Under the pieces are notes generated by a model, which had not been told where the DNA came from, ran no database searches, and worked only from the letters and a program-made list of their open reading frames with translations. DNA of 64,000 bases. Origin: Prostheceraeus crozeri (lineage: Eukaryota > Platyhelminthes > Polycladida > Euryleptidae). Of the stretch, positions 59,001-64,000 are shown in pieces (positions within the stretch are counted from its first letter, which is position 1; each line of letters begins with the position of its first letter). The stretch spans positions 1-64,000 of the forward strand of contig CAJQUW010010302.1 in the NCBI GenBank assembly GCA_907163375.1, given 5' to 3'. Both the position numbers and the translations under genes were made by a program.

Positions 59001-61465
59001 TTATGATATCATACTCCTGCAATGTTGCAGTTCTATTTTAACTAATCAGACAGCTGATTCTAGAATGAATGTCGTCAATCGTCGACATAAGTCTAATTAA
59101 AATGACCGGTCGGCCCAAGCAGGCGGCCGGCATTGCCAAAACTGGCCGGCCTATCGGCCAATAAAAGCCGATTCTAACCCTGCTAGGTACCTTGAGATTT
59201 CAGTGAGAGGGAGAAAAAATAAGCGATGGAAAATACGGGAATAAAAAACCTCAATCAACGCAAAGTACATTACATCAGGGTTTTTTAAAGTTTTTGCTAC
59301 GGGTCATCTGATCATTCCCACGGGTCACACTCAAATCGTCTCAAGATCGACTTTCATTAGTGTACGCCTAACGCACTCAGGATTTATAAGCAAAAACAGA
59401 AGTCATAAATACAGTATAACATTCATCATTTAGCAGTGAATTTTACTCGCGATTCTGCATGTACGTGTAAAAGGTGACTTTTCAAGTCTTGAAGTTAATT
59501 ACATGTGCTATTTAGACAAGAGACTCATTATCAAACATGAAATGTATTTTATCATCATACAGCTAGTGCCCGCATCATACCCGCATGAACAAATCGATAT
59601 CAGATCCAGAAAACATTCATGTCAAGTTCATGTCATCAGACTCATCATTGATTTCAATACCACAACATTCGTTATCATCACCCATCACGTTTTCATCGGT
59701 ATCTGTGACTAACAGTCTCTTGCGGGGAAGCGAGTTTCGTCGATCTTTAGTGTTTATCCACTCCTCCGCTATTTCCAACACTTCTTTGTCGGACAGGTGC
59801 TCAGGACCGTTGATGCTTGCATTGAGAAGCGCTGCTAAGGTAAGGTCCAGCAAGCGGTTACGGTCTTGATGACTGTCAATTTGGAAAATCACCGTTCACT
59901 CCAAGCACTACAAAATGGAATCGTGAGTGCAATTGTCGCCAATTTGCACATTTGAGAGTAGTGACTACCATAAAACATCGATTTTGTGAGATATTGACAA
60001 AGGGTCGCCGCATCCGGCAGATCGAATAGAGCCGTACCATGAACAGCATGCTCTAGAAAGCAATGCCAGTGTGCGATGACCGTTGTCATCTTCCCTACCA
60101 CAGGAAATCGCTTAACCAGATTTCTGATCCGCGTGTCACCATATGCAGCCCGGTTGTCGTCATCGCGAATGTTGATAACGAAAGCGTATCTCTTCTCTCC
60201 ATTCTCCGTGTTAATGAGCTATCTTGAGGTGAATTCTGGACATTGATAGTGTTGGCCATGGCTCACTACATGCAACGGATGAACGTTCAAAATCCACGGT
60301 ACACGTCGAAAATTCCACGGTGCAGAATGTGACCCGTGGAGCACCTTAAAAAAGCACTGAGTACATGATGATTTTTGCCTAAAAAATTAAATAGTGGTCT
60401 TTTTAACCCTAAGCGGTCTGACATAAGTTTCAATGTTAATTAGCCGGATAATCATGATGACAGAAAGAAGCATCTTTATAGTATTAATTGTATTAATTAT
60501 TGCATTAATGTCTATTAAAAACAACAAAACGGTCTGAGGAAGTTGCAGTTACCGAGACTGTTCATCTTTAACAAAATAGAATTTTGATTCAAATGGATGT
60601 TGTCTTACCGGCATCTTTCCACCTGTTGCTAAATATTCATCTTCATTGATATCTAACAATTTGGCTAAGCCAAAATCGGTTATTCGCACATGAGTGGGAT
60701 CTTGAACCAAGACGTTCCTTGCAGCGAGATCTCTGTGGATAATTGATCGAGATTCCAGGTAAGCCATTCCTTTTGCAATCTGATGTGCCCATGTTAAAAG
60801 AGCTTGCGAGCTTATGGATGCACTGAAAGATAAATGGGAATGCCTCTTATAAACTACCCTCTATTCATCGAATATCATATCCATATGAAGAATCGAGGTT
60901 ATACAGCGATATTAAAGTCCACTCAGCTGACACTGGTACAAAAGAAACGCGGTTAAGGGTAATGGGCATCTGCGTCCCTTGTCGGCATAGGGTGGTGCAC
61001 AGCAGTTGTTAGTTTGTTATCAGGCATTTATTGGGCTAGATTGCTGCTACTGTGTATCTCATTCGAAACTTCGATTATTTTGTTTCAATCAGAAATACGA
61101 GTCTCTTCAACTACATGAATTTTACTTGATCCACCTATGATGGTTATATTTGTTGCAAACCTCGTATATAGAAGGAAGACTGGGGATCGAGGAGTAGTGG
61201 GAGATGCTAAGGGTAGTGATTCGGTTAATAATAATGAAATGTTGCTGACTTGTAGTTACCTGTTTTTCCTTAGATATTCCAATAAAGAGCCCAATGGCAT
61301 AAATTGTGAAACAAGTTGAAGTTGAGCAGTCATACAAACTCCAATCAGACGCATGCAGTAACTGTTGTCCACTGAGGCCATCACACGCGCTTCTTCAAGG
61401 AGTTCTTTGTTTACTGCTTGATCCGTTGCGTCTGTTAAAAGTTTTATTGCAACAGGAATTGTTAC
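39038..61465 (-). CDS. EGFR: EGFR/ErbB receptor tyrosine kinase, 3' part (five exons)
   Basis: Minus-strand exons 61465..61260, 60822..60609, 53978..53664, 43489..42787 and 39195..39038 join in phase to 532 codons including the stop. They encode most of the cytoplasmic kinase, from VTIPVAIK onward, and the whole C-terminal tail of an epidermal growth factor receptor. Catalytic parts are intact: VAIK lysine, helix-C glutamate, [11 protein letters not shown] ([10 protein letters not shown]), activation-loop tyrosine (EDEYLATGG) and the W-x-ALE block. It should therefore be an active kinase that phosphorylates its own tail after ligand-driven dimerisation at the plasma membrane. Family-specific blocks MASVD, GKMPVKWLALE and [12 protein letters not shown] place it in ErbB rather than another receptor family. 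The position of human Thr790 is Ser (LVSQFM). Ectodomain, membrane span and glycine loop lie to the right of the window. The introns carry many transposons but the exons are clean. Confidence 0.97.
39343..39765. repeat. Two diverged tandem copies of about 210 bases
   Basis: The second copy starts near 39554. Shared blocks include CTTTATTG-GGACA-like starts, GAATGGAC-AACAA, AATCGTGCT-CGTGCGTCA and GTCCAGAC. Location is the last EGFR intron. Confidence 0.65.
41000..41028. repeat. Perfect 13-bp hairpin
   Basis: GGGTCAACATTGC, loop TGT, GCAATGTTGACCC, all perfectly paired. Function unknown. Confidence 0.7.
41625..42645. mobile_element. pogo/Tc1-like non-autonomous element with iterated ends
   Basis: Flanked by TA on both sides. 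Left end CCGTAAAATGGGGGTAATTC, right end (reverse complement) CCGTAAAATGGGGTAATTCG. The motif GGTGTCCGAATTAC occurs three times in tandem at the right end (42584..42640). Inverted copies occur at 41633 and again about 190 bases inside the left end (41827). No transposase is recognised. Confidence 0.82.
42787..43489 (-). CDS. EGFR: EGFR exon: C-terminal tail, first part
   Basis: Acceptor CTTACAG, then GGAGAC; donor TCTT/GTAAGTATT. Phase 0 in, one base over; 234 codons. It opens with GD, as the homologous human exon does (GDERM). It is highly acidic ([13 protein letters not shown]), with tyrosines in disordered context. [10 protein letters not shown] corresponds to the RYSSDP block of EGFR tails. 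[10 protein letters not shown] is a likely phosphotyrosine site. Confidence 0.94.
43936..44617. mobile_element. pogo/Tc1-like non-autonomous element
   Basis: TA on both sides; ends CAGTAAACCTTACTTAGCAG and (reverse complement) CAGTAAAAGCTCGG. The left end continues with repeats of AGCGGACA and TTAAGGACA type, as seen in pogo/Tigger-like elements. No transposase motif; reading frames inside are short. Confidence 0.6.
46510..46736. mobile_element. Palindromic hairpin MITE
   Basis: Arms of about 75 bases (about 46540..46613 and 46634..46706) are near-perfect inverted copies, sharing CTTTATTCTTAATTTCGAA, AGCACCACCCAA and AATTATCGCGAG. Diverged outer parts (ACTCAATT at both ends) extend the palindrome. 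The loop is about 20 bases. The high arm identity suggests it is young. Confidence 0.88.
47984..48364 (-). other. Unrecognised open frame, 126 codons
   Basis: A minus-strand frame inside the EGFR intron, with mixed composition (a [17 protein letters not shown] stretch). No domain recognised, no convincing splice pair. Probably chance. Confidence 0.15.
48621..49281. mobile_element. Fold-back element with reiterated GCCACAAATAC motifs
   Basis: Arms 48621..48900 and 48958..49281 are inverted copies, sharing CAATCAATGCAA, GATTGCCACAAAGACTA and CAAATAGATTGCA. The outer parts carry many variants of GCCACAAATAC. The ends GGGCGCGTCTA and (reverse complement) GGGCCCGTCTA are flanked by CATCGATC at 48613..48620 and 49282..49289, a 7-8 bp target duplication. 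The loop is about 57 bases. Long-armed fold-back with a 7-8 bp duplication resembles P/Galileo-type or hAT-derived elements, but I cannot place it. Confidence 0.87.
49387..49806 (-). CDS. Candidate terminal exon of unknown nature in EGFR intron
   Basis: Minus strand: pyrimidine-rich acceptor (CACTTTTTGCGTTTTAAACAG) just before 49806, then an open frame of about 139 codons to TGA at 49387, then AATAAA at 49351..49346. The peptide is cysteine-rich with tyrosines and acidic residues ([20 protein letters not shown], then [20 protein letters not shown]). It has a hydrophobic end ([10 protein letters not shown]). The phase is 0, the same as the upstream EGFR exon end at 53664, so splicing could give a receptor with a different tail. 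I do not recognise the sequence. A chance ORF or the end of a nested gene are alternatives. Confidence 0.35.
   Translation of the reverse strand, partial: RDVYRQKLQLPKCDYPDVSYYSELVCNICSTDNQHRKDINLFAFTDNCYAPWMDQTKPDTLFWDEYDFYSVCFSLYSEILLVHIANGSIINGMHCNQAWNKFIFQGQMQTEGCIMIAIVLCFFSPSKALFHYGIVNHIS
50535..50837. repeat. Partial copy of the DNA transposon nested in the LINE
   Basis: It aligns in the same orientation with 11958..12257 (ATAATGATCGGAAGG, TTCGAATCTGAAGGAAT, TCCGTAAGGTATTA-like, CACTTCTAGCAAA, TAATTCTGTG). The left end of the element is not found here. Confidence 0.75.
51185..51775. mobile_element. Broken and inverted mariner-like transposase remnant
   Basis: The minus strand over about 51540..51200 reads [18 protein letters not shown] (the segment before the first catalytic Asp), then [20 protein letters not shown]. 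The plus strand at about 51630..51775 reads [20 protein letters not shown] and [13 protein letters not shown], the C-terminal third. The third catalytic aspartate is replaced (SPLH for SPLD). N- and C-terminal parts on opposite strands mean an internal inversion or two copies. Stops and frameshifts are frequent. Confidence 0.75.
51797..52745 (+). mobile_element. RTE-type LINE, internally deleted and degraded
   Basis: Plus strand reads [13 protein letters not shown] and [20 protein letters not shown] (RT start, 51810..51930), [15 protein letters not shown] in the next segment, then jumps past the catalytic palm to [13 protein letters not shown]. The C-terminal part has [20 protein letters not shown] and [12 protein letters not shown] segments. 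The YADD region is missing, and several stops and shifts are present. Confidence 0.8.
53003..53047. repeat. TA dinucleotide microsatellite
   Basis: About 18 uninterrupted TA units, with a decayed edge. Confidence 0.95.
53664..53978 (-). CDS. EGFR: EGFR exon: kinase C-lobe
   Basis: Acceptor TTTCAG/GTGAAATGG; donor GTCAAG/GTTAGT, phase 0 at both ends, 105 codons. It reads [73 protein letters not shown] and [10 protein letters not shown], aligning throughout with the EGFR C-lobe. Confidence 0.97.
55736..56581 (-). mobile_element. hAT-like non-autonomous element, copy 2
   Basis: 846 bases, the reverse-oriented partner of 31103..31951. Ends are CATAGAGTAGGGATA and (reverse complement) CATAGAGTAAGCATG. 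Target duplication GCTCAAAC (55728..55735) against CCTCAAAC (56582..56589), 7 of 8. A minus-strand frame 56501..56220 contains [12 protein letters not shown] and LSVIISQAT, both also found in copy 1 with changes. Confidence 0.85.
57101..57281. repeat. Near-identical 98-base tandem duplication
   Basis: The unit starts GGGTCGCATG-TGTATTTTAC at 57101 and again at 57199. The two copies differ at only a few of about 83 compared bases, so the duplication is recent. Confidence 0.92.
57478..59182. mobile_element. hAT-like composite element carrying a LINE fragment
   Basis: Ends TAGGGTTGGAACCGGC and (reverse complement) CAGGGTTAGAATCGGC. Target duplication ATAGGTAC (57470..57477) against CTAGGTAC (59183..59190), 7 of 8. 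GGCCGG-rich sub-terminal regions at both ends. 57568..57655 recurs at 1788..1880. 57990..58310 is a CR1-type LINE fragment, so foreign DNA sits inside. No hAT transposase is visible. Confidence 0.72.
57990..58310 (+). mobile_element. CR1-type LINE fragment
   Basis: Plus strand: [10 protein letters not shown] (58097 on), then with a frame change [20 protein letters not shown]. This is the conserved block after the RT core (SRLDYCNxLLxGLPxxxxxxLQxVxNAA). No other RT motif. It lies inside the hAT-like composite. Confidence 0.65.
59276..60359 (-). mobile_element. hAT transposon remnant with transposase C-terminus
   Basis: Ends CAGGGTTTTTTAAAG and (reverse complement) CAGTGCTTTTTTAAGG, both continuing into CACGGGTCA, typical hAT CANNG ends. 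AGTACAT occurs near both flanks, but a clean 8-bp duplication is not visible. On the minus strand, about 60220 to 59617 encodes the hAT dimerisation region: [18 protein letters not shown], a TGA, a frameshift, then [20 protein letters not shown] and [15 protein letters not shown]. This resembles KIAA1586/ZNF862-type domesticated hAT proteins. Confidence 0.72.
59617..60220 (-). pseudogene. hAT transposase C-terminal region, broken
   Basis: Two adjoining frames: [14 protein letters not shown] through [17 protein letters not shown] (ending in TGA at 59889..59891), and [20 protein letters not shown] onward to an acidic end, stop at 59617. The SAWSER and [13 protein letters not shown] blocks identify the hAT C-terminal dimerisation domain. 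The N-terminal zinc finger and most of the RNase H-like core are absent. Confidence 0.7.
60609..60822 (-). CDS. EGFR: EGFR exon: catalytic loop and DFG
   Basis: Acceptor TTTATCTTTCAG; donor CCG/GTAAGA. One base completes the split Ser codon. It reads [18 protein letters not shown], then the catalytic loop [13 protein letters not shown] and [10 protein letters not shown], and ends at GGKMP, the same border as in vertebrate EGFR genes. Confidence 0.97.
60823..61259 (-). other. EGFR intron, 437 bases
   Basis: Standard GT-AG borders; nothing recognised inside. Confidence 0.85.
61260..61465 (-). CDS. EGFR: EGFR exon: kinase N-lobe
   Basis: Acceptor TTTTGCAG then GTAACAATTCC; donor AACAG/GTAACT. 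Phase 0 in, two bases over at the end. It encodes [12 protein letters not shown] to EYLRKN, including the ATP-binding lysine, helix-C glutamate ([15 protein letters not shown]), gatekeeper region ([12 protein letters not shown]) and hinge. The preceding exon should end with the glycine loop and a segment like WIPEGE; I could not find it between 61466 and 64000. Confidence 0.96.
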
Positions 61466-61727
61466 CTGCAAAAGTTACAATTTGTAGAGGATGATTAGAA
61501 TAAAACCGACTCTCTTTTTATTGTCTACATCTCAACGATTGTAAGTTATAATTGATCGTACTTTCATCATAAGCATTGGTTATCGGAAGAAAATTGTCAG
61601 TGGAGTGCACTAAATGAAACGTAACCTTAAAAATCAAATCATTGAATACCAGCAACATCGACAAAAATAAAGATAATATAAAATGCATTTTAAGCAATTC
61701 AAGAAGAAAGTTGTAATGCATTGTATA

Positions 61728-62657
61728 CGAGGGGTGATTGATAAGTTCGCGGCCTGACATAGAAAGCTTAAAGCCAGGCCATTATGCACATGTGGATTGA
61801 AACAATGGAATGTGCTGACGGCGCATGACGAGTGATCAGTCGATCCGGTGAACTGTTGGTAAACCACAGCTACTTAACTTCAGTTACTAACTTATCAGTC
61901 AGTTAGTCAGATAAGTGTTGCGTAAGATGGATCACGTTTCAAATCGAGCTGTCATTCGTTATCTCGGCTTCAAAGGACTCACACCAAAGGAGATTCATGA
62001 TGATATGGTTGGAACACCTGGTGAGAAAGCTCCGTCCTACACCACAGTCAAGAAGTGGGCTTCAGAATTCAAGCAAGGAAGAGAGAGCTTGGAAGATGAT
62101 CCCCATTGTGGAAGACCAGTGACAGTGAGCACAGAAAATGTGATCGATCATGTTCAAAACCGAGCGAAAGATTGCCTTCGAACTGAAGATTTCACAAGAG
62201 CGTGTCCATAACATCATCCATCATGAACTTGGCATGAACAAAGTTTCCGCTCGATGGGTGCCACGACTGCTCACACCAGACAACAAACGAGCCCGCTTTC
62301 TCATCTCAGGGACAACCTGGCGCTGTTCGTAAGAGATCCTGAAAATTTCATGGACCAGTTCATTACGATGGATGAGACTTGGGTTCGCCACTATCAGCCA
62401 GAGTCGAAAGAACAATCGAAACAATGGAAGCACCCAGGAACACCAACTCCGCGGAAAGCCAAGGTCACCAGGTCCGCGGGAAAGGTCATTTTCCTCCAGT
62501 TTTGTTGTTGGACTTCCTAGAGACTAGTCGGACTCACCGGATCGACTGATCACTCGTCATGCGCCGTCAGCACATTCCATTGTTTCAATCCACATGTGCA
62601 TAATGGCCTGGCTTTAAGCTTTCTATGTCAGACCGCGAACTTATCAATCACCCCTCG
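61728..62657 (+). mobile_element. mariner-like element with 124-bp inverted ends
   Basis: TA flanks (61726..61727, 62658..62659). Ends begin CGAGGGGTGATTGATAAGTT. Inverted ends 61728..61851 and 62534..62657 differ at one base of 124. Inside is a broken mariner transposase lacking its C-terminal third. It lies upstream of the first EGFR exon seen here, so very likely in a further EGFR intron. Near-identical ends imply recent movement, which needed a transposase supplied from elsewhere. Confidence 0.93.
61927..62520 (+). pseudogene. mariner transposase, frameshifted and truncated
   Basis: Starts ATG at 61927: MDHVSNRAVIRYLGFKG (helix-turn-helix), YTTVKKWASEFKQGRES and DDPHCGRPVTVS. A shift near 62170 leads to LKISQERVHNIIHHELGM and ARWVPRLLTPDNK. 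A second shift near 62300 leads to MDETWVRHYQPES (first catalytic Asp), QWKHPGTPTPRKAK, and an end at CCWTS. The part carrying the other two catalytic aspartates is deleted. Cannot be active. Confidence 0.88.
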
Positions 62658-62659
62658 TA

Positions 62660-63814
62660 GTGCAACATGTTAATGTTTAGTGCAGTATGTAATGTTTAGC
62701 GTATCAATTCAAGTAGCTTCATTGTAAATCTATCGCAAAATCCTTCCTTTATCGATAGCTTTATTTGAACCTAAACTGAACGTTCAACAGACACAGCGGT
62801 CGATTGTTATCGAGACTGATGGTGATTATTCAAATATTCTAAGAATATTGTTTTGAAACGAAACAATTGATTTTAATTGAGAACTATTCGAAAAAAAAGA
62901 AAAAAGAAATTTTTCATAAACTTTTGCCCTATTGGGCTGTTTTTCCGAGCGCCTCTGCTGATATCCTAAATTATTGCACCAATTTTGACAAACTACACAT
63001 CAATCGAATAGGAATTGAAAGGGGATTCAGAAAAACAGCATCAGTTTTATTTTTAAACTGATCCCTGGGTTGAGATGAAGATCAATTTTTAGGAAATGCA
63101 AATTCCCATTAGGTCACTCACTATTTGAAATGGAAAATGACAACAAAAGCTAATAAACCATTCACTAATTTGGCTAAGATAGTTAATTAAACGATAAATA
63201 CTAACCGCTCTGAGATTACATCATTGCATTAGATGAGGTCAAAGGTCAAATAATTCAAACGTTTAGTTCAGTTCAAATATCACTAAAATCGCACGTTAGT
63301 TTCTGCTGGTGAAGAAACAACACAATTCGGTGACACCTATTATTGAGACACTGAGGCTAAAAGCAGTATGATTCTGAAAAATTTCAATAATTCCTGATCA
63401 GATGCAGAACTAAAAAGCACAAAAATAATAAAAAAATCCTACTTGAAATTTGAATAATCAGCAGATAATTTCAAATTCAAAGATTTTGCATTTGTGAATA
63501 TCTCTATATTAATGGGAAGAATCCTTTATGTCATCTCTACCCTAATTGATGCCGGAACATATACCGAAATCACCAAAATACAAAAAACAATCAGATTTTA
63601 AAATAGCTCTCACGCCAAAAGTATTGCGCCAAATTTATCATCCTTCTGTCAAAAGTTGCATTATAGGTAAAAAGTAAGCCACGAGAAATCTGGTTACCAT
63701 AGCTTGTTTGGTTTAAAAGACATTAAAAAAATTCGCCAGCAGGGTGGGTCGAAAAACTGCCCCCAGAAGGGCGTGGGTTAAAATAGGTAGTCAAGTCACC
63801 TTTGGGTCTCTCAC
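62660..63814. other. No gene seen
   Basis: AT-rich. I looked on the minus strand for the EGFR glycine-loop exon and did not find it. Probably intron. Confidence 0.45.
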
Positions 63815-64000
63815 TCATCCCTTCAATGTCTGTGTTCTAGACTCCGCTAGGTTGGACGGTCTTCTCCTGATGGCGATCTTCCACTTCTGTCAGTCTTGAG
63901 GGTCTTCTTCTTGGAGTCTGCGCATGTAATCTTGGACGGCATAGTACCAGATCTTTCGAGATCTTCCGGTCGGTCTCTTTCCTTCCACTTCCATTTCGAA
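63815..64000 (-). mobile_element. 3' end of a non-LTR retrotransposon, cut by window edge
   Basis: Minus strand from the right edge: VEGKRPTGRSRKIWYYAVQ and MRRLQEEDPQD, one in-frame TGA, then QKWKIAIRRRPSNLAESRTQ, ending at TGA 63815..63817. The GRPxKxWxxxVxxDMRR...DRxxWxxxIR pattern marks the C-terminal end of RTE/Jockey-type LINE proteins. The rest lies beyond 64000. Confidence 0.7.

Larger units (their letters stand above)
53979..60608 (-). other. EGFR intron, 6.6 kb, transposon-rich
   Basis: It contains the hAT-like element copy 2 (55736..56581), a 98-base tandem duplication (57101..57281), a hAT composite (57478..59182) and a hAT with transposase remains (59276..60359). 53979..55727 holds nothing I can name. 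Confidence 0.85.

Noticed and set aside
59585-59869. Plus-strand serine-rich frame
   Set aside because: Antisense of the hAT transposase remnant.
61466-64000. The EGFR glycine-loop exon
   Set aside because: I searched the minus strand by eye for a GxGxFGxVYKG-like peptide next to a donor and found none; it presumably lies beyond the window.

Overview
The window is AT-rich DNA from an animal, most likely a bilaterian marine invertebrate. Long spliced introns, non-LTR retrotransposons, Penelope-like elements with GIY-YIG endonucleases, hAT, mariner, pogo and piggyBac-type DNA transposons, and an intronless class A GPCR point there. I cannot name the species. There are no operons, no CRISPR array and no prokaryotic gene arrangement.

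The only clearly functional host gene is the 3' part of an EGFR/ErbB receptor tyrosine kinase on the minus strand (39038..61465). Five exons with consensus splice sites and matching phases encode 531 residues: the kinase domain from the VAIK lysine onward and the complete cytoplasmic tail with an NPDY motif. The ectodomain, membrane segment and glycine-rich loop lie beyond the right edge. Its four introns (0.44, 6.6, 10.2 and 3.6 kb) are full of transposable elements. A splice-phase-compatible open exon with its own stop and AATAAA lies in the 10.2-kb intron (49387..49806) and may be an alternative end of the receptor or an unrelated ORF.

Layout: 1-6.6 kb holds a BEL/Pao fossil, a Penelope-like element and repeat debris. 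7.3-8.4 kb is a single-exon rhodopsin-like GPCR interrupted by one in-frame TGA. 9.5-12.5 kb is a LINE with a 706-codon open reverse transcriptase frame, its endonuclease domain split by a DNA transposon. 14.5-34 kb has no recognised host gene but holds fold-back elements, a small Penelope-like copy with inverted ends, LINE fragments, a piggyBac-like element and an 849-bp element with 8-bp target duplications. 34.9-36.3 kb is a second LINE of the same type. 36.9-61.5 kb is the EGFR locus with its intronic elements: two pogo/Tc1-like, two palindromes, mariner debris, an RTE-type LINE, a second copy of the 849-bp family and two hAT elements. 61.7-62.7 kb is a mariner-like element with 124-bp inverted ends, and the right edge is the 3' end of another LINE.

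The best leads for something new are the candidate EGFR alternative terminal exon, the 661-bp fold-back element with reiterated GCCACAAATAC motifs, the paired 849/846-bp elements, and the pogo-like element with three iterated end motifs close to an EGFR splice donor. All calls are from reading alone; no database search was run.
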